Assembly (NCBI GenBank): GCA_020881915.1
Contig: JAJFPB010000002.1
Coordinates: 248,001-312,000, forward strand
Direction of reading: 5' to 3'
Origin: Paramyrothecium sp. XJ0827
Taxonomy: Eukaryota; Ascomycota; Sordariomycetes; Hypocreales; Stachybotryaceae
DNA length: 64,000 nucleotides
The translations under genes and the position numbers were made by a program. The notes under the pieces are model-generated. The model saw only the letters and a list, made by a program, of their open reading frames with translations, was not told where the DNA came from and did not search any database. Within the stretch, counting starts at the first letter, position 1, and every line of letters starts with the position of its first letter. Positions 22,333 through 33,770 of the stretch are shown in pieces.

Positions 22333-25045
22333 CTACATTAGACTGCAATTACTAGAGGCTCCTGCAAGAGGATTTGGCTGTCCCTCAACCTCCTCCAGCA
22401 GTAACTCAAACGATCTTTTGACATTTATGTTCATTCTAGGACTCGCTTCGGTCCATGCACAACTAAACTGTCGAGCCATTTCTTTCCCTTCCTGGAGCGA
22501 GACTTGCCTTTGCTTGGGGTCAGGCTCATGGCCATGATATGTTCCTACGAGGACCATTGGAACATATTCAGTTCCCTATAACAAGAGCAGTGTTAGAGCG
22601 CAAGCCTTTCGAAGCACTATAACGTGTCTCATACACTAGAGTGTCTTCGAGGTTCAAGACTTACGAGGTGATTGAGAATCTTGTCACGAATGATCTGTGC
22701 CATTTCAAAGCTGGTTCTGGACTCTACTGAATAGACGATCATATAACCATGTATTCCTATGAAATGTTTGGAGTTCAAAATCGAGTATTCGTCCTGTGTG
22801 GGTCAGTATCTATCCATATCCGTCGAGGACAAATCACCTACCTGGCCCGCGGTGTCTATAATTTCTACTGTATAATCTTGCTTATTTAGTTGCATTGTTG
22901 TCGAAAATGTGTTTTCGATGGTTGGATAGTAGTTGTCGACATAGTGGCCATCCACAAACTGGACCGTAAGCGAGGACTTTTGCGTATCTATGGAGTGTGT
23001 TATAAGACGCGACTCTAAAACCATACTTTTCCTAATCCATTTTCTCTTGGACATGAAAAACTCACCTCTTGAGCCCACGACAGCAAATTTGCGGAATTTT
23101 GGTTGCTTCGTTCTCTGGACATTCGAAAACCTCTGGTTATTGGTTCCATACTCAAAATTCCTGGTGCTGTTCACCGTCACAATCTCATTGTCACTCCGTG
23201 GCTGAAATGAGACTGCCGCTGAAGTGTCGTTTTCCGAAAGGGACCCAACATTTGAAGCGCTCCCATGTTGGATAGCAAATATATCATCTCCCTCTGCATT
23301 ATCCGAGCTGTCGGTGTCTAGCTCTTCATTCTCTCCTTCTGGATCCCCGCTTAAGTTGTGTTGCTGTAGGACCACGAGTGCGATTTGCTCGAGGTGTCTC
23401 CCTACGTGCTGGGCGTAAACCGCAAGCGATGGCTCCAAGTTACATTTGCACAGTGGGCAAATGATTGGTGATTTCATTCGCAAGCCAATGCTCTCTGAGG
23501 CCTCGACTGCTATGTGTTCCTCTACCCAGTTATACTCCGGGTGATTGCGTTCAACATGCTGGATGAAGGCGTCTTTGGTCGCTGTTCTAGCCGAACAGGC
23601 CGAACATAGCCATACCCTCTCGGCAAGATGCTGCTTGAACTCGTGCTCGACCCACTCCCGACGGTTTGAAAACGTCTCTGTACTGCTCAGGACACAGCCA
23701 ACTGCTGTGCAGGCGTAAGGTGAGAGATCGTGAAAAACGTGTCTTCTGGTACGCGAAAGGCACGGTTTAGCTCCAAAACAACAAAGTAGACCCTATAGAA
23801 AAGACCTGCTTCCTAGTAGAGCTATTGGACGAGAGGCACTTACTTCCAATCCGTTCGCGTCCGTATACTCCGCTTCAAGTCGTGCATGCATACCGTGCAA
23901 GTTCTATTTCCATTTTCGTCTTCAGGTGGAACTTCTGGAACACGGAAATTGCCGGCTATTCGCGTGCTAGAGGTGAGAACTGTTTCCAGATCCGTCTGCT
24001 GCCGCGAGCCTCTTTGGAGGCCATCGAAGTCGTATTCATCTTGAGAACCCTCCTCGGTTGCATCGGGAGCCGTGATCTCAGTGTCGACATCTGTGCTGGC
24101 ATTGGTAGACTTGGCACGACTGATGCTTGTGCTAGCTCCGGTCGTCAGTGCTACAGTGTGACTGTCTCTAGTCGCGTCCAGTTCCTCGTCCGGGGACAGA
24201 TTGTCCGGCTCACGGCGCAAAGCCTCAAACCTGTTCCAATTCAAAACACCCAAGCGCTCACCAAGCGCGGCATCTATCAAAGGGAACATATCAAAAATTC
24301 TCCTGCACCAAGGCTGAGCTAAGCTCAGAATATCACTCGATAATTCGTGAGGTGACGTGGTCCTTTCGACGATTGGAGGGTCAGGTGCAGGATACTCCAG
24401 GCAGGGTATCAAGTCCATCAAACATTGGATAAATATCTCTAGTTCTTCGATCAAATCTTCTTCGTTTTTGGAGTATTCCTCGATATTCTCAACGGGGCTG
24501 TCACTCATACGGTTGTCAGCTAAAAGCCCCATGCATCTGCTGAGAATGGAAGCCAGCTCAGCACGTCGCTTGCTGCTTTTCCTAGGATTCTGAGAATTGA
24601 AGCCATTATTGCCGGGTCCAGCCTCAGCGATTGGACTTTTTGAAGCCACTATATCCAACGATCTTATTAACATGATCACCATAACTTGGACATGTGCGGA
24701 CGTACGAATTTGATCCAGACTTATTAGGGTTCGACCGACATGGCTTAAAATGCAGAAAACATGCCACTTCAAAGGGGTGGATAGCTCAAGAATGGTGTCG
24801 AGAAGAGGCCGTCGCGTGAATCCTTGCCCCCAGAAATAAAACTTCTCAAACAGTTCTCTTTGCTTTCTCAAGGTTTTGTGTCGCGATGTCTCGCTGTTAA
24901 CAACGTCTGACAGTTGATTGGTGTTTGCATCAGCCACGATAGGGGCTCCTTCCACTAATATCTTCCAAAAGAGATTCACGCAGCTGTTGAAAAGTTCACC
25001 TCCAAGACCGGTCTCGCTCAAATCATCGTCATCCAATATCGCCAT
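22333..25045 (-). CDS. C2H2 zinc-finger protein fused to a degenerate Rheb-type GTPase with CAAX box
   Basis: Five exons (25045-23844, 23745-23066, 22987-22842, 22793-22665, 22575-22333) keep phase throughout and give 799 residues. Residues 1-400 are mainly helical, with an acidic linker near 330-380. Residues 402-520 hold three Cys2-His2 units (YACTAVGC..., WLCSACSA..., IICPLCKC...HVGRHLEQIALVVL), an arrangement typical of fungal STAND-associated zinc-finger proteins. Residues 619-799 are Rheb-like: switch I YYPTIENTF, G3 DTAGQDEYSILN, WTEASPR and terminal CSLM for farnesylation. The P-loop reads GSRDTQKSS, with Gln630 where the conserved Gly belongs, and NKxD is replaced by TYHG (731-734). 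Nucleotide binding is therefore doubtful. Exon 2 runs uninterrupted from the fingers into the GTPase and has no Met just before it, so this is a real fusion rather than two genes. Confidence 0.85.
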
Positions 25046-25449
25046 GGCTCGGGAAGCCGACCTAGGCAGACAACCGATGTTACGGTGGAAGGAGCTGCCT
25101 CAGGTAGACTCATATACCGTACAATCCAGAGCAGTGATGGACTTGGTAAGAGCGGGGTAGTTACATATGTGATATGCATCTATCATGGATGCAGGGCGGT
25201 CTGGCGTATATCTCCAGATTAATTAAATGGACTTAGTAAGAGCGGGGTAGTAACGTAGGTAATGTGTATCTATTATGGATTCAGGACGGTCTGGCGGTCT
25301 GATCTCCTCATACCTCTCCATAAGGCATAGACGTGCAGGTTCCTTTTCTATTGGGAGCGGCAATTCCTACAGACTTGTCCCCACTATCGCATGGAAATAA
25401 ATGGTGAACCACATAAACGCAGTTGTCTACTCACGATCTTCAAGACAAA
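25046..25449. promoter_or_regulatory. Shared divergent promoter of the zinc-finger/Rheb and patatin genes
   Basis: 404 bp between two divergent ATGs. It contains the duplicated 70-bp unit listed below. No clear TATA was found on either side. Confidence 0.5.
25137..25296 (+). repeat. Diverged 70-bp direct duplication in the shared promoter
   Basis: Units 25137-25206 and 25227-25296 both start ATGGACTT and end GGTCTGGCG. I count about 10 differences in 70 positions, seven of them transitions. Confidence 0.85.
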
Positions 25450-28400
25450 ATGAAGCAGAACACGGAACCACCACTGCGAATCTTGTCCTTGGGTGAGTTA
25501 CAAAAATGCTTGCTGTGCTCTCAATGTTCACTGCCCGTGTTGACAGGTGAATGCTACAAAACACAGATGGTGGTGGAGTTAAAGGTCTGACTTCTCTTCT
25601 ACTACTTCAAAGTATATTCCATTCGATCCAGCAAATGGTCGGGAGAGAGGTGCATCCGTACCAATGCTTCGACCTGATTGCAGGCACATCAACCGGTGGG
25701 TAAGTAAATTGGAGTCAGCAACTTCTTTGCGCTTTGTTGCGCATCGGACAATCTTTCAGAGTCTCAAGGGCTTGGGCAGCTTTGCTCACTATTTCTTCCA
25801 GGCTTATCGCTATTATGCTGGGAAGACTTCGCATGTCGATTGACGAGTCCATCGAGGCATACAAGGCTCTGTCTCCAAAGATTTTCAAGAAGAAATGGTG
25901 GTCTAGCATCGCCGTTTTGAAAATGTTGGGCGCAGAGATGAACCAGAACTGGTTCGAAGGTAAGAACCTCGAGGATGCCATTTGCTCTCTACTCTCTCAG
26001 AAGCAGATAGACCCCGACATCATGATGAGGGAGTCTGAAGATCCGCATTGCAAAGTGTAATTATCTCTCCTCTTGATTGTCAAACCCTTCATATCACCCT
26101 ATGGCAGCTGATTCCGGCTTTGTTCCAGATTCGTTTGTGCTGTGGATGCCCATTCGTCTAATGTGCAACTGCTGCGGTCCTATGAGTCCACAGCTCCGGG
26201 GCAATTTAACTACGAATGCAGCATTTGGGAAGCGGCACGGGCAACTTCTGCGGCACCGCTTTTCTTTGAACCGGTGACTCTTCGACACGGTGGCTTCACT
26301 TTTGTGGACGGTGCGGTTAGGGCCAATAACCCAATTGAAGAGGCCGTCAATGAAGCTCGTGCTTTGTGGCCAGGCCGAGAGATAGGTTGTCTCGTCAGCC
26401 TTGGAACAGGTATCTCGATTCGACGAGGGTTTCATCCCAAGAAGAATAGTCTTCATGCTGTGCTCGGTTCTCTTGCCAAGATTGCTACAGATGCGAATGC
26501 CAAACACGCTGCTTTCGAAAGGAGCACTCATGGGCGTCAACTTCTTCGAAAGCAACGGTACTTTCGATTTTCTGTCGCCCAAGGTGTCTCTAACATTAAA
26601 ATGTCAGAGTTTGAGAAGCTGCCGGTCATGCAAGCTGCCACTGTTCAATACACAGCCGAAGTGTCGACGGAAATTGAAGAGTGTGCGAGACAACTCGCTT
26701 CATGGGACGAAACCTGTTAGTGCTTCAATCCTCATTTATTTTAGAGCTCTTGGAAATCCCTGTTGACCCCTTTGTCAGATACTGATACATCAGCTATGGA
26801 TCAGGAGCTAGAGCATGGTGATGATCCCGCTTACAAGTTCCTCACATTACTTGACATTGATTGGATGGGGCCACTGGATTCTTGCCAAGCGCAGTTTGGT
26901 TCAAGTGTTTCTACAATCCTCCGAATCACCCAGATTCTTTGCAGTTATAACGTAACCTCCTCTCTGCTTGCGTCGTCGCTGGGGATGACGAAAGATCCGA
27001 GGCCGTTGAAAGCCCAGCTAAGCACTACGCGACTATTTTTCCAAACTCAATGCTTCCTCCTGCTGTCTTCTGCGATCTCAGATAGGCCTGCTGCTCTGCA
27101 TGAGTTTGTGTATTCTCAGGAAGAGAAGCCATCGCATCTGCTGCAATATCTTCGTTGTACACTCGAGCAAATTCAGGCGCTGGAGTCTCTGGCGGAAACA
27201 CGTATAGGCGCTGTGCTTATGGCATACACGTCGCACATGACTCAATTGGCCCGAGTTGGTCCCAATGGTATAAGCAGAATGGAGCTCTCCCGGTCTCAAA
27301 CACTGAACTTGAAGTTGCACGCTTTGATTCGTTCGAAGAGTAATCTTCAAGGATTGGGATTAAACCAGTTTGATGCCGGCCAAATGGTGGATACCGAGCT
27401 TTCCAAGATTAGCAAGATTAACGCACTGTCACGAAACATACAAAGTGCTTGCCAAAATGTGTGGTCTTGCGAAGAGCATTCCGCGCACTCAGCAAGCATA
27501 AAGCTAGCAACACCTACGAACGATTCTTTCCGGCCAGATGAAAGTCAAACACGACCAATCTCATTTGACCTGGTTCTAACAAATTCTGTTCCCAATTCCT
27601 CCACAAATCCAGTATTTTTCCAAATTACCTGCTCCGGAATAGGGGAAGAGGATCGCCTCGTGGAGGGAAAGAATCGATTTCTCGACCAAGATGGATACTT
27701 GTATGACCCTTTCCAGCCAGGAAATGACATTGACGAGCGGTCGGCCAGAGCACGAAGAGTGGGCTTTGTGAACGAGGTGACTAAGGATCAGGTGCAAGAA
27801 AGCGATCGAGAAATCGTCGACATAATATCGAAGCCTTTGTGCACCTTCGAATCTGCTGACATGGACTCGAGCAAGGCTCCTGTTGTCCTGGGTTGTTTAG
27901 AGTCTCCCAACTCTGCCGCATTGTCGGTCAACCTGCTAGAACATAGAAGAACGTTGGGTGTCGCGATGTCACGTTTATCCTGGCTACAGCCTGAAATGAT
28001 TCGTACTAGGGTCATTAGCCATGTGAACAAAGCCGATAAGATGAGGTTCGCAGCTCAGCTTGCAGAGTTGGTCCTAGCCCATCATTCAACGCCTTGGCTG
28101 GAACAAACGTTCTCAAATGCCCATGTGTCATTCTGGGGCTCGCAGTCAGCCGAAGTTCAACTATCAGCACCCTTTCTCTATCATCAATCGAATAGGAATG
28201 GAACGAGTGTCGCTTACTCGAGCGAACAATCCGCTGATCCGTGGGTCAAAAATAAAGTCCTATTCGGGCTTGGAGTTATACTCTTGGAGCTTGAATATGA
28301 GATGCCTATTGAATCAATCTTAATCTCACTCTTAAATCAAGCGGACTCTGCGCGCACATCCAATATCTCATTGGCAGAACGACTACTAGTTGTCAAACAC

Positions 28401-28592
28401 TTAGCGGGGAGCGAGATGGGGACTAGTTACGGGCGTATTGTTCGGATGTGCCTCGACTGTGACTTTGGTCTTGGGCTACGAGAGTATTCTCTGAGGGATA
28501 AGATGCTGCAGAGGAGGTATTACACTCAGGTTGTATTAGAATTTAATGAACTGATTCCGCGATGGGAAAAGGTTTATGGCCTACAAATCTAA
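25450..28592 (+). CDS. Patatin-like phospholipase fused to a DUF7580-like region
   Basis: Five exons (25450-25492, 25567-25699, 25802-26056, 26129-26715, 26779-28592) give 943 residues. The N-terminal patatin domain has the oxyanion loop DGGGVKG (15-21), the nucleophile elbow GTSTG with Ser56, and the catalytic Asp204 in VDGAVRANNP. It should be an active lipid acyl hydrolase. The 600-residue remainder is helical. Its end (LFGLGVILLELEYEMPIESI, then YGRIVRMCLDCDFGLGLREYS) matches the pattern of DUF7580 domains found in fungal HeLo/prion-type and STAND-associated proteins. I see no NB-ARC, NACHT, TPR or ankyrin segment, which patatin proteins of this class often carry. It is divergent from the zinc-finger/Rheb gene. 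Alternative: two genes split at 26.7 kb; but the acceptor at 26778 keeps frame. Confidence 0.82.
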
Positions 28593-28691
28593 TAAGTTAA
28601 ACCTAAATTAAACGAAATACCTAGGAGTTATATCTTCTTTAAAGAAATAAAGCCAAAGTCGATACTAAGTTTCGTCAGACAACTGATACCC

Positions 28692-29750
28692 GCACGATCT
28701 GGTGTGATTCAGTATGCACCAACCAGTAAGACCTGGAGGAGCGCGCCCCACACGTTGATCTCATGGGCGCCATTTTCAAGCACGCATGGCGCGTCATTGC
28801 TTGGCCCGGTGTACTTAACGATCAGAACCGTCTGGCCATCCAATGCCTTGCAGAGGTCGCCGGAAATATAAACATCTCGGAAGAGGAGCAAAATAATTCC
28901 GACACTGAGATACGATTGAAGAAGGAGAGGGCAAATCTCCTCCTTAATCCCGACAAAACATTGCCATGGTCTCAGCAGCGGTGGCGGGTTCTAGAAGTTT
29001 TCATATCGCGGAGCTGGTTTGACGTCTGATTGATTATACAATGGAAGCCAAGGAAGTCTACTGCGATGCTCTGGTGCGCTCGTAATAGTGGCATCTCAAC
29101 CTCATCATGCTGACTTTCTGTGACTCAGGTCAGAACCAAGCTGGGTGCCAGACCTAAGCCGAATTGAAGATCTACGGCCCATTATGACTGGCCGGGCAGC
29201 CCTTGATTCGCCTGCCGTGGCGCAAATTCTTGGCAGGACGACTGCCTAAGCGCAAGATATCAAATGTGATGTCGTTGCCGAGCACTTAGGGCCGGGAGAG
29301 AACGAGAAGTGCTTGAATGAATATCTTCATGCGACAGTCATCAAAGAAGCCATTTACTGGGCCCAGAGCCAAAACTCTGGACGCACAGTAGTTCGACCCT
29401 TGGAAAATGGGGAATTGCGAGTAAAAGGGCCAGCATGTCATCCCCGCCTCTCGTTGGTGAAGCGATCCTGGGCGAATTGCCAAAGGTTGGTGTCTAGGTA
29501 CACACCGTTCGAAAATTTTGTTTTCGAGGATCTGGACAAGAAGGAGCAAAGGATGGATCCGAGGCTGAGGGACGTACCTATAGCTTCAGAGTAAGAGTTG
29601 CGTTTCAGGGAAGATGAATTGTGATTCTGGGACAACGCCTTGAAGGACAGGTGGACAAATTTCAACCCAAAACTGTCGCAAGTCGAGTTGATCAAGAGAG
29701 GGGAGTCAAAGTTGGAACATTTAATCCCCGTTGAAAGTCTAAATACATCA
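28692..29750 (+). pseudogene. Decayed HET-domain (heterokaryon incompatibility) gene
   Basis: Recognisable HET pieces appear in order with stops and frame shifts between them. Near 28700 the frame reads IWCDSVCTNQ-stop-DLEERAPHVDLMG, the canonical HET motif with a stop after the Gln. It is followed by IFKHAWRVIAWPG and, near 28980, WRVLEVFISRSWF. The C-terminal family tail appears at 29600-29740 (RFREDEL, then WDNALKDRWTNFNPKLSQVEL, then GVKVEHLIPV after one frame slip). The HET N-terminus before the IWCDS block is missing, since only 100 bp separate it from the patatin stop. HET proteins trigger incompatibility cell death; this copy cannot be functional. Confidence 0.75.
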
Positions 29751-30173
29751 TATTATCACCAGACAGGAGCAAGGCCGTACCTATGATGTCCTCATGTTGC
29801 CCATGTGCTTGCGTTCTATCATAGCAAGTATCTTGTCCCCAAGTCTCCGTTCTTAGGTATCGTGCGTAAGAAGGATTCGACAGCGAATCCGCAGGGTCAA
29901 TTCAAAATTGAACTGTATCCTTTGAGGAATGGTTGAGTGCCATAACCAAAATGTGGATAGGATAAGGTCTTCTCACGTAGTAAGCTCTAACCTAAACCAT
30001 CAACGAATGAGCATTAAGTCGCCAACGCGTTGTCCTAGCACTAAAGCCTACAGCCACAAGCATACCGCTCAGCCGGTCAATATTTCACTAGCTCACTTCT
30101 CTGGGATTTCCTGGCTTGAGTCTCTCTCTATCTCTCTCCAGGGAAGGGGCAAGACCAACGTCTATAATCTGCT
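29751..30173. other. Intergenic, nothing recognised
   Basis: Gap between the HET relic and the tyrosinase 3' end. A CTCTCTCTATCTCTCTC tract lies near 30120-30136. Confidence 0.5.
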
Positions 30174-31970
30174 CTAGCTGGCCAAGTAGGCCATCTTGCC
30201 CAGATCCTGTATCGCACCGCCCACAATATCTTTTTTCTCATCCTTGGAAGCCGATTTGCTTACAAGATGAACAGTGTAGCTGAAGCTCTTCGCTGTCTCG
30301 ATGGGCACTGGACTCACATATCCCAAAGAAGGCAAATCAAGAGGGGCGCCTGTGGGAGGGAGGTCCTCGTGCCCATCGGCAGCGTCGCCCTCGCCAGGGA
30401 CGAAATTGATTGGCGCATTATATCCAGGCGCTTCGTAGTGGACCAAAGGAATGTGAACCGGCACCGAGAGCGAGTTGCGACAGTTGGCGCAGCCGGCCAC
30501 ATGCCACCTACTGAAGACGGGCTCATATCCAATCAACATTTTCTCGCCTTTCTCCGTGGTGGCTTTAATTGACACGACAAAAGATCCAGCTAGTTGTCCA
30601 CGATCAATGCCTGCAATGCGCACGACGGGCGTCGCTTGAGCAGTGCGCTCCGGTGGCGTGATGATTTGATCATAGTTGTATCCGAGCTTGATGATGTCGG
30701 CCACATCCTAAAATAGGAAATCCAAGCAGTTAGTGAGATTGACGCGTTTGGAAGGAGAGAAGATAGAATTGAGGCTCACGTTGGAGGTTAAATTACTCTC
30801 GCTGTGCGGTTTTTTAAATGGCTCCAGAGGCGTGTTCATATCCAACCACTGTCCAGCTGAGATACCTGGCGTCGGGCCCTGGCTGTCCACAGGACTGGTG
30901 CCAGGGTAATAGGGCTCGACAGTCAGCTGTTGGGTTTGCTTCTTGAGCGTCTGCCAGCTCCAAAAGACGAGGTCAATAAAGGTATGATGGAAGAAGAAGA
31001 TTGGGTCAAAACCAGCCGTGTCGTTCTCGCCCATGTCTCCGTTCGAGCCCGAGTAGTCCGGGCGATCGGCCATGTCATAGCCCCCAATGGCAAGATGCAC
31101 AGCATTATGAGGCGACTCGATGGAGACTGCCATAGGAGGAGCCTTGCTAGGATCATATCCAGGCTCGTCGGGGTGACGAAGCTTGCCTTCGCTAGCGTCC
31201 GCAAGATTGTCGTCGTTGTGCTTGGCAGCAGAAGTTGTGTTTGAGAACACCGTGTAATTAGGTGCTTTAAGACATTGGTAGTACTTTTCTCGTGCCCCTA
31301 TTTGCACGAAGCCCTGGTTGTTCTTGAATCCTCTCAACCATTCATTGACTCTAGAGTTGAGCAGGTTGTTCACCTTTTCTTGGCCCATTGCTCTTACTTC
31401 GGCGTTGTGTTTGTCCGTGGCGGTTTGATCTTTTGGGCCTACAAGACCCGAGTACGGGAACCGCACCGTCTCGTAGCCTTTGTGTTTGCGATAGTCCACT
31501 TCTTCCCCATTGACCTTTCTGCCTAGCAGATCAAAAAATCCCCTCTGGAATTTGTATGAGAAAAGTGGATTGGCCACTTTCTTGCCCTGCTCTGTGCCAC
31601 TGGTGTAAGTGTACTCGGGTTGCGTGAATATCGGAGGGATGCCAGTTCCTTCCAGCTGGTTCCAATACGGAAGTGCTACTTCTTCGCAGCCCTCTATGCT
31701 TCGCAGTGCTTTCTCCAGAGCAACGAGATAGGCGCGGTGCCAGGTCGGGAAGAGCACATTTCCATGATGGCAGTATCCTCCCCACCATGCTGGATTTCCA
31801 TATCCCGCGCCACGGAAGGGTTGACCGTGCAGGCCAGCAATATGGAAGAAGGAGTCAGAATCACGCGGATCTTTGTCCTGAATGCCCCTGAAGGCTTTGA
31901 CCAGGACATCACGCTCATGATCGGAGAGTTTTGTGATGTCTTTGCGTACTCGAACCTGACTTGCTGCCAT
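30174..31970 (-). CDS. Tyrosinase (polyphenol oxidase)
   Basis: A type-3 copper enzyme that hydroxylates monophenols and oxidises diphenols to quinones. Two exons (31970-30780 and 30707-30174, 72-bp intron) give 574 residues, close to the usual fungal length. CuA ligands lie in the IAGLHG, YCHHGN and FPTWHRAYLVALEKAL segments; the Cys in YCHHGN is placed for the Cys-His thioether. CuB ligands lie in SPHNAVHLAIGG and PIFFFHHTFIDLVFWSW. The second exon encodes the C-terminal beta-rich domain that covers the active site in latent tyrosinases. There is no signal peptide, as expected for intracellular fungal tyrosinases. A TATAAA lies about 115 bp upstream of the ATG. No pigment-cluster partner is next to it. 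Confidence 0.93.
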
Positions 31971-32082
31971 CTTGATTGTTGATATTGCAATTTACTGTAG
32001 AATAGCCGGTAGTTAATCAGGGCACGGAAAACCAACTACATATTCAGCGCCTTGGAATGGAAGTGAGTCCGTATTGCCATTA

Positions 32083-32088
32083 TTTATA
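32083..32088 (-). promoter_or_regulatory. TATA box of the tyrosinase gene
   Basis: Reads TATAAA on the minus strand about 115 bp upstream of the ATG at 31970. Confidence 0.5.
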
Positions 32089-33770
32089 CCTAAGCTCTCG
32101 CGTCAAATTCATCACCATACCTTGAATCCCGAGACCACTTCAAAGAATGTGGCTACCTGAAACGAAAGGCCAAGACCGTGAATGTTGAAAGTAACAGCTA
32201 GAGGAATGGATGTTGGCGACCAAGGAGGAAGCCATCCCCACTTTTGTATCCCAACGCGGCAGGCAACGGCATCCCCATGGCCAGCTGATTCCAATAGCGC
32301 ACGCCGCTCAAATAATAGATCTATGCAAAGCCCACTTTTTGGCTGTTCAAACCCTGCCATACGCTTTGATGTACTGTAGATCGAACTTTCGGAGAACATT
32401 TCCTTAGTCCGTCAGGCCAGAGGCCTTTTGGTAAAGCTGGCCAACTGTTTGTGACTGTGAAGCCAACAGAGCTGCCTGACCGGCCGAAGGCGATGGGTAG
32501 GTTTCGTGTCGGTCATCCGAAGGTAAGGTCGGAAATTGCGGGACAATGAAATTGTTCCGGCGGTAGTTCCAGTGTATTGTTTTGCAAATGTACTCAGAAC
32601 CTTGTCTTTCTAGCATCACCCAAGTAATTAAAGAAGATACCAAACCCGCTGGCGCGGCACATGGTTAATCTCCACACTTTACGTAGTTAGAATCGCCCTT
32701 ATTAACATTTATACGAGGATGAAGACTTGACATAGTCCCAGCTGAAGCTAGGAATTGTACCTACTACTTTGAACAGATATTTCCAAACATGCAAAGACGA
32801 AAATCGACAGAGCCGCTGTGTACTTGAAAGAAGCATCCTCCAAGTCTCATCACTTCCCTGTTGCACCAGAAGATGCTTATGAAGATAGTAGAGCGGATTT
32901 CAGGTGAACTTTTACTTGAAATCATTCAAGAGAATTAATCATAGCCGGCAGATTTGCACTAAGAGGGATAGCTGTGTTTCTGTTCATAATTTTTTTCTTT
33001 TTAAAGAGGTCATCATACTGCCTGCAATGCATGATGTGTTATAAATGTCAGCTTCTTGCTTGCGTGCCTGATAGGCCTTGGGACCGTCAATCTGGGGTCT
33101 TGGTCTGGCCAAGTCCATAAGTTTTTCTGGAACTCACGAGGACGGCGAGGATGTAGGTTTCCATGGTCTTCGTGGTCATCACCGCCAGCAGGCCTTCATA
33201 GTAAATGTGGCGACTCATCGAAGCAGAACCGTGTTGCATTCTGCATTTTTTTCCAGGACTTCCTTCATAGGTATCCTAAATTCAGCGCACCAACTTTCCA
33301 AAAAAAAATACAATGACCTCAATCAACTTTGTCGTTCAGGTGTTGATAGATCACACATTGGCACGGGGTTTGTTTGAACTCCTCAAGATTATTAACCCGA
33401 ACTTCCCTATATTTGGCGAGGAAGTGAGTCCTTAGGTATATGCCTTTGACAAAGACGTTGTCTGAAGCTGTGCTTTTGTGCAATTATCGTGGTGCTTGGG
33501 CTTGTTGACGGGACTGGCACGCCACTTATAGCAAGCACTATCGTAACCAGATATTTGCTTCAATAACTCTATTGCACTTTTATAACCATCAGAATGATTG
33601 CTGGTTTCAAAATATTTTCCAACGCTAGTCTATGAAGACACAACCACACAACAGACTTCCTAGTATGCGATAATCGAGACCATGATAGAGGGTCGTTCCC
33701 TCATCGCAGACTTAAAGACTGATCTACCATGGAAATTCCAGGTAGCAAGTAAATCGGGCTACCCATAAGA
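32089..33770. other. Intergenic, no gene supported
   Basis: 1.7 kb. Minus-strand frames at 32112-32399 and 32404-32643 could be remnants of coding sequence but show no motif. The rest is AT-rich near 32990. Confidence 0.5.

Noticed and set aside
32112..32643. Two consecutive minus-strand frames that might be exons of one gene
   Set aside because: No recognisable motif and no convincing splice sites between them.
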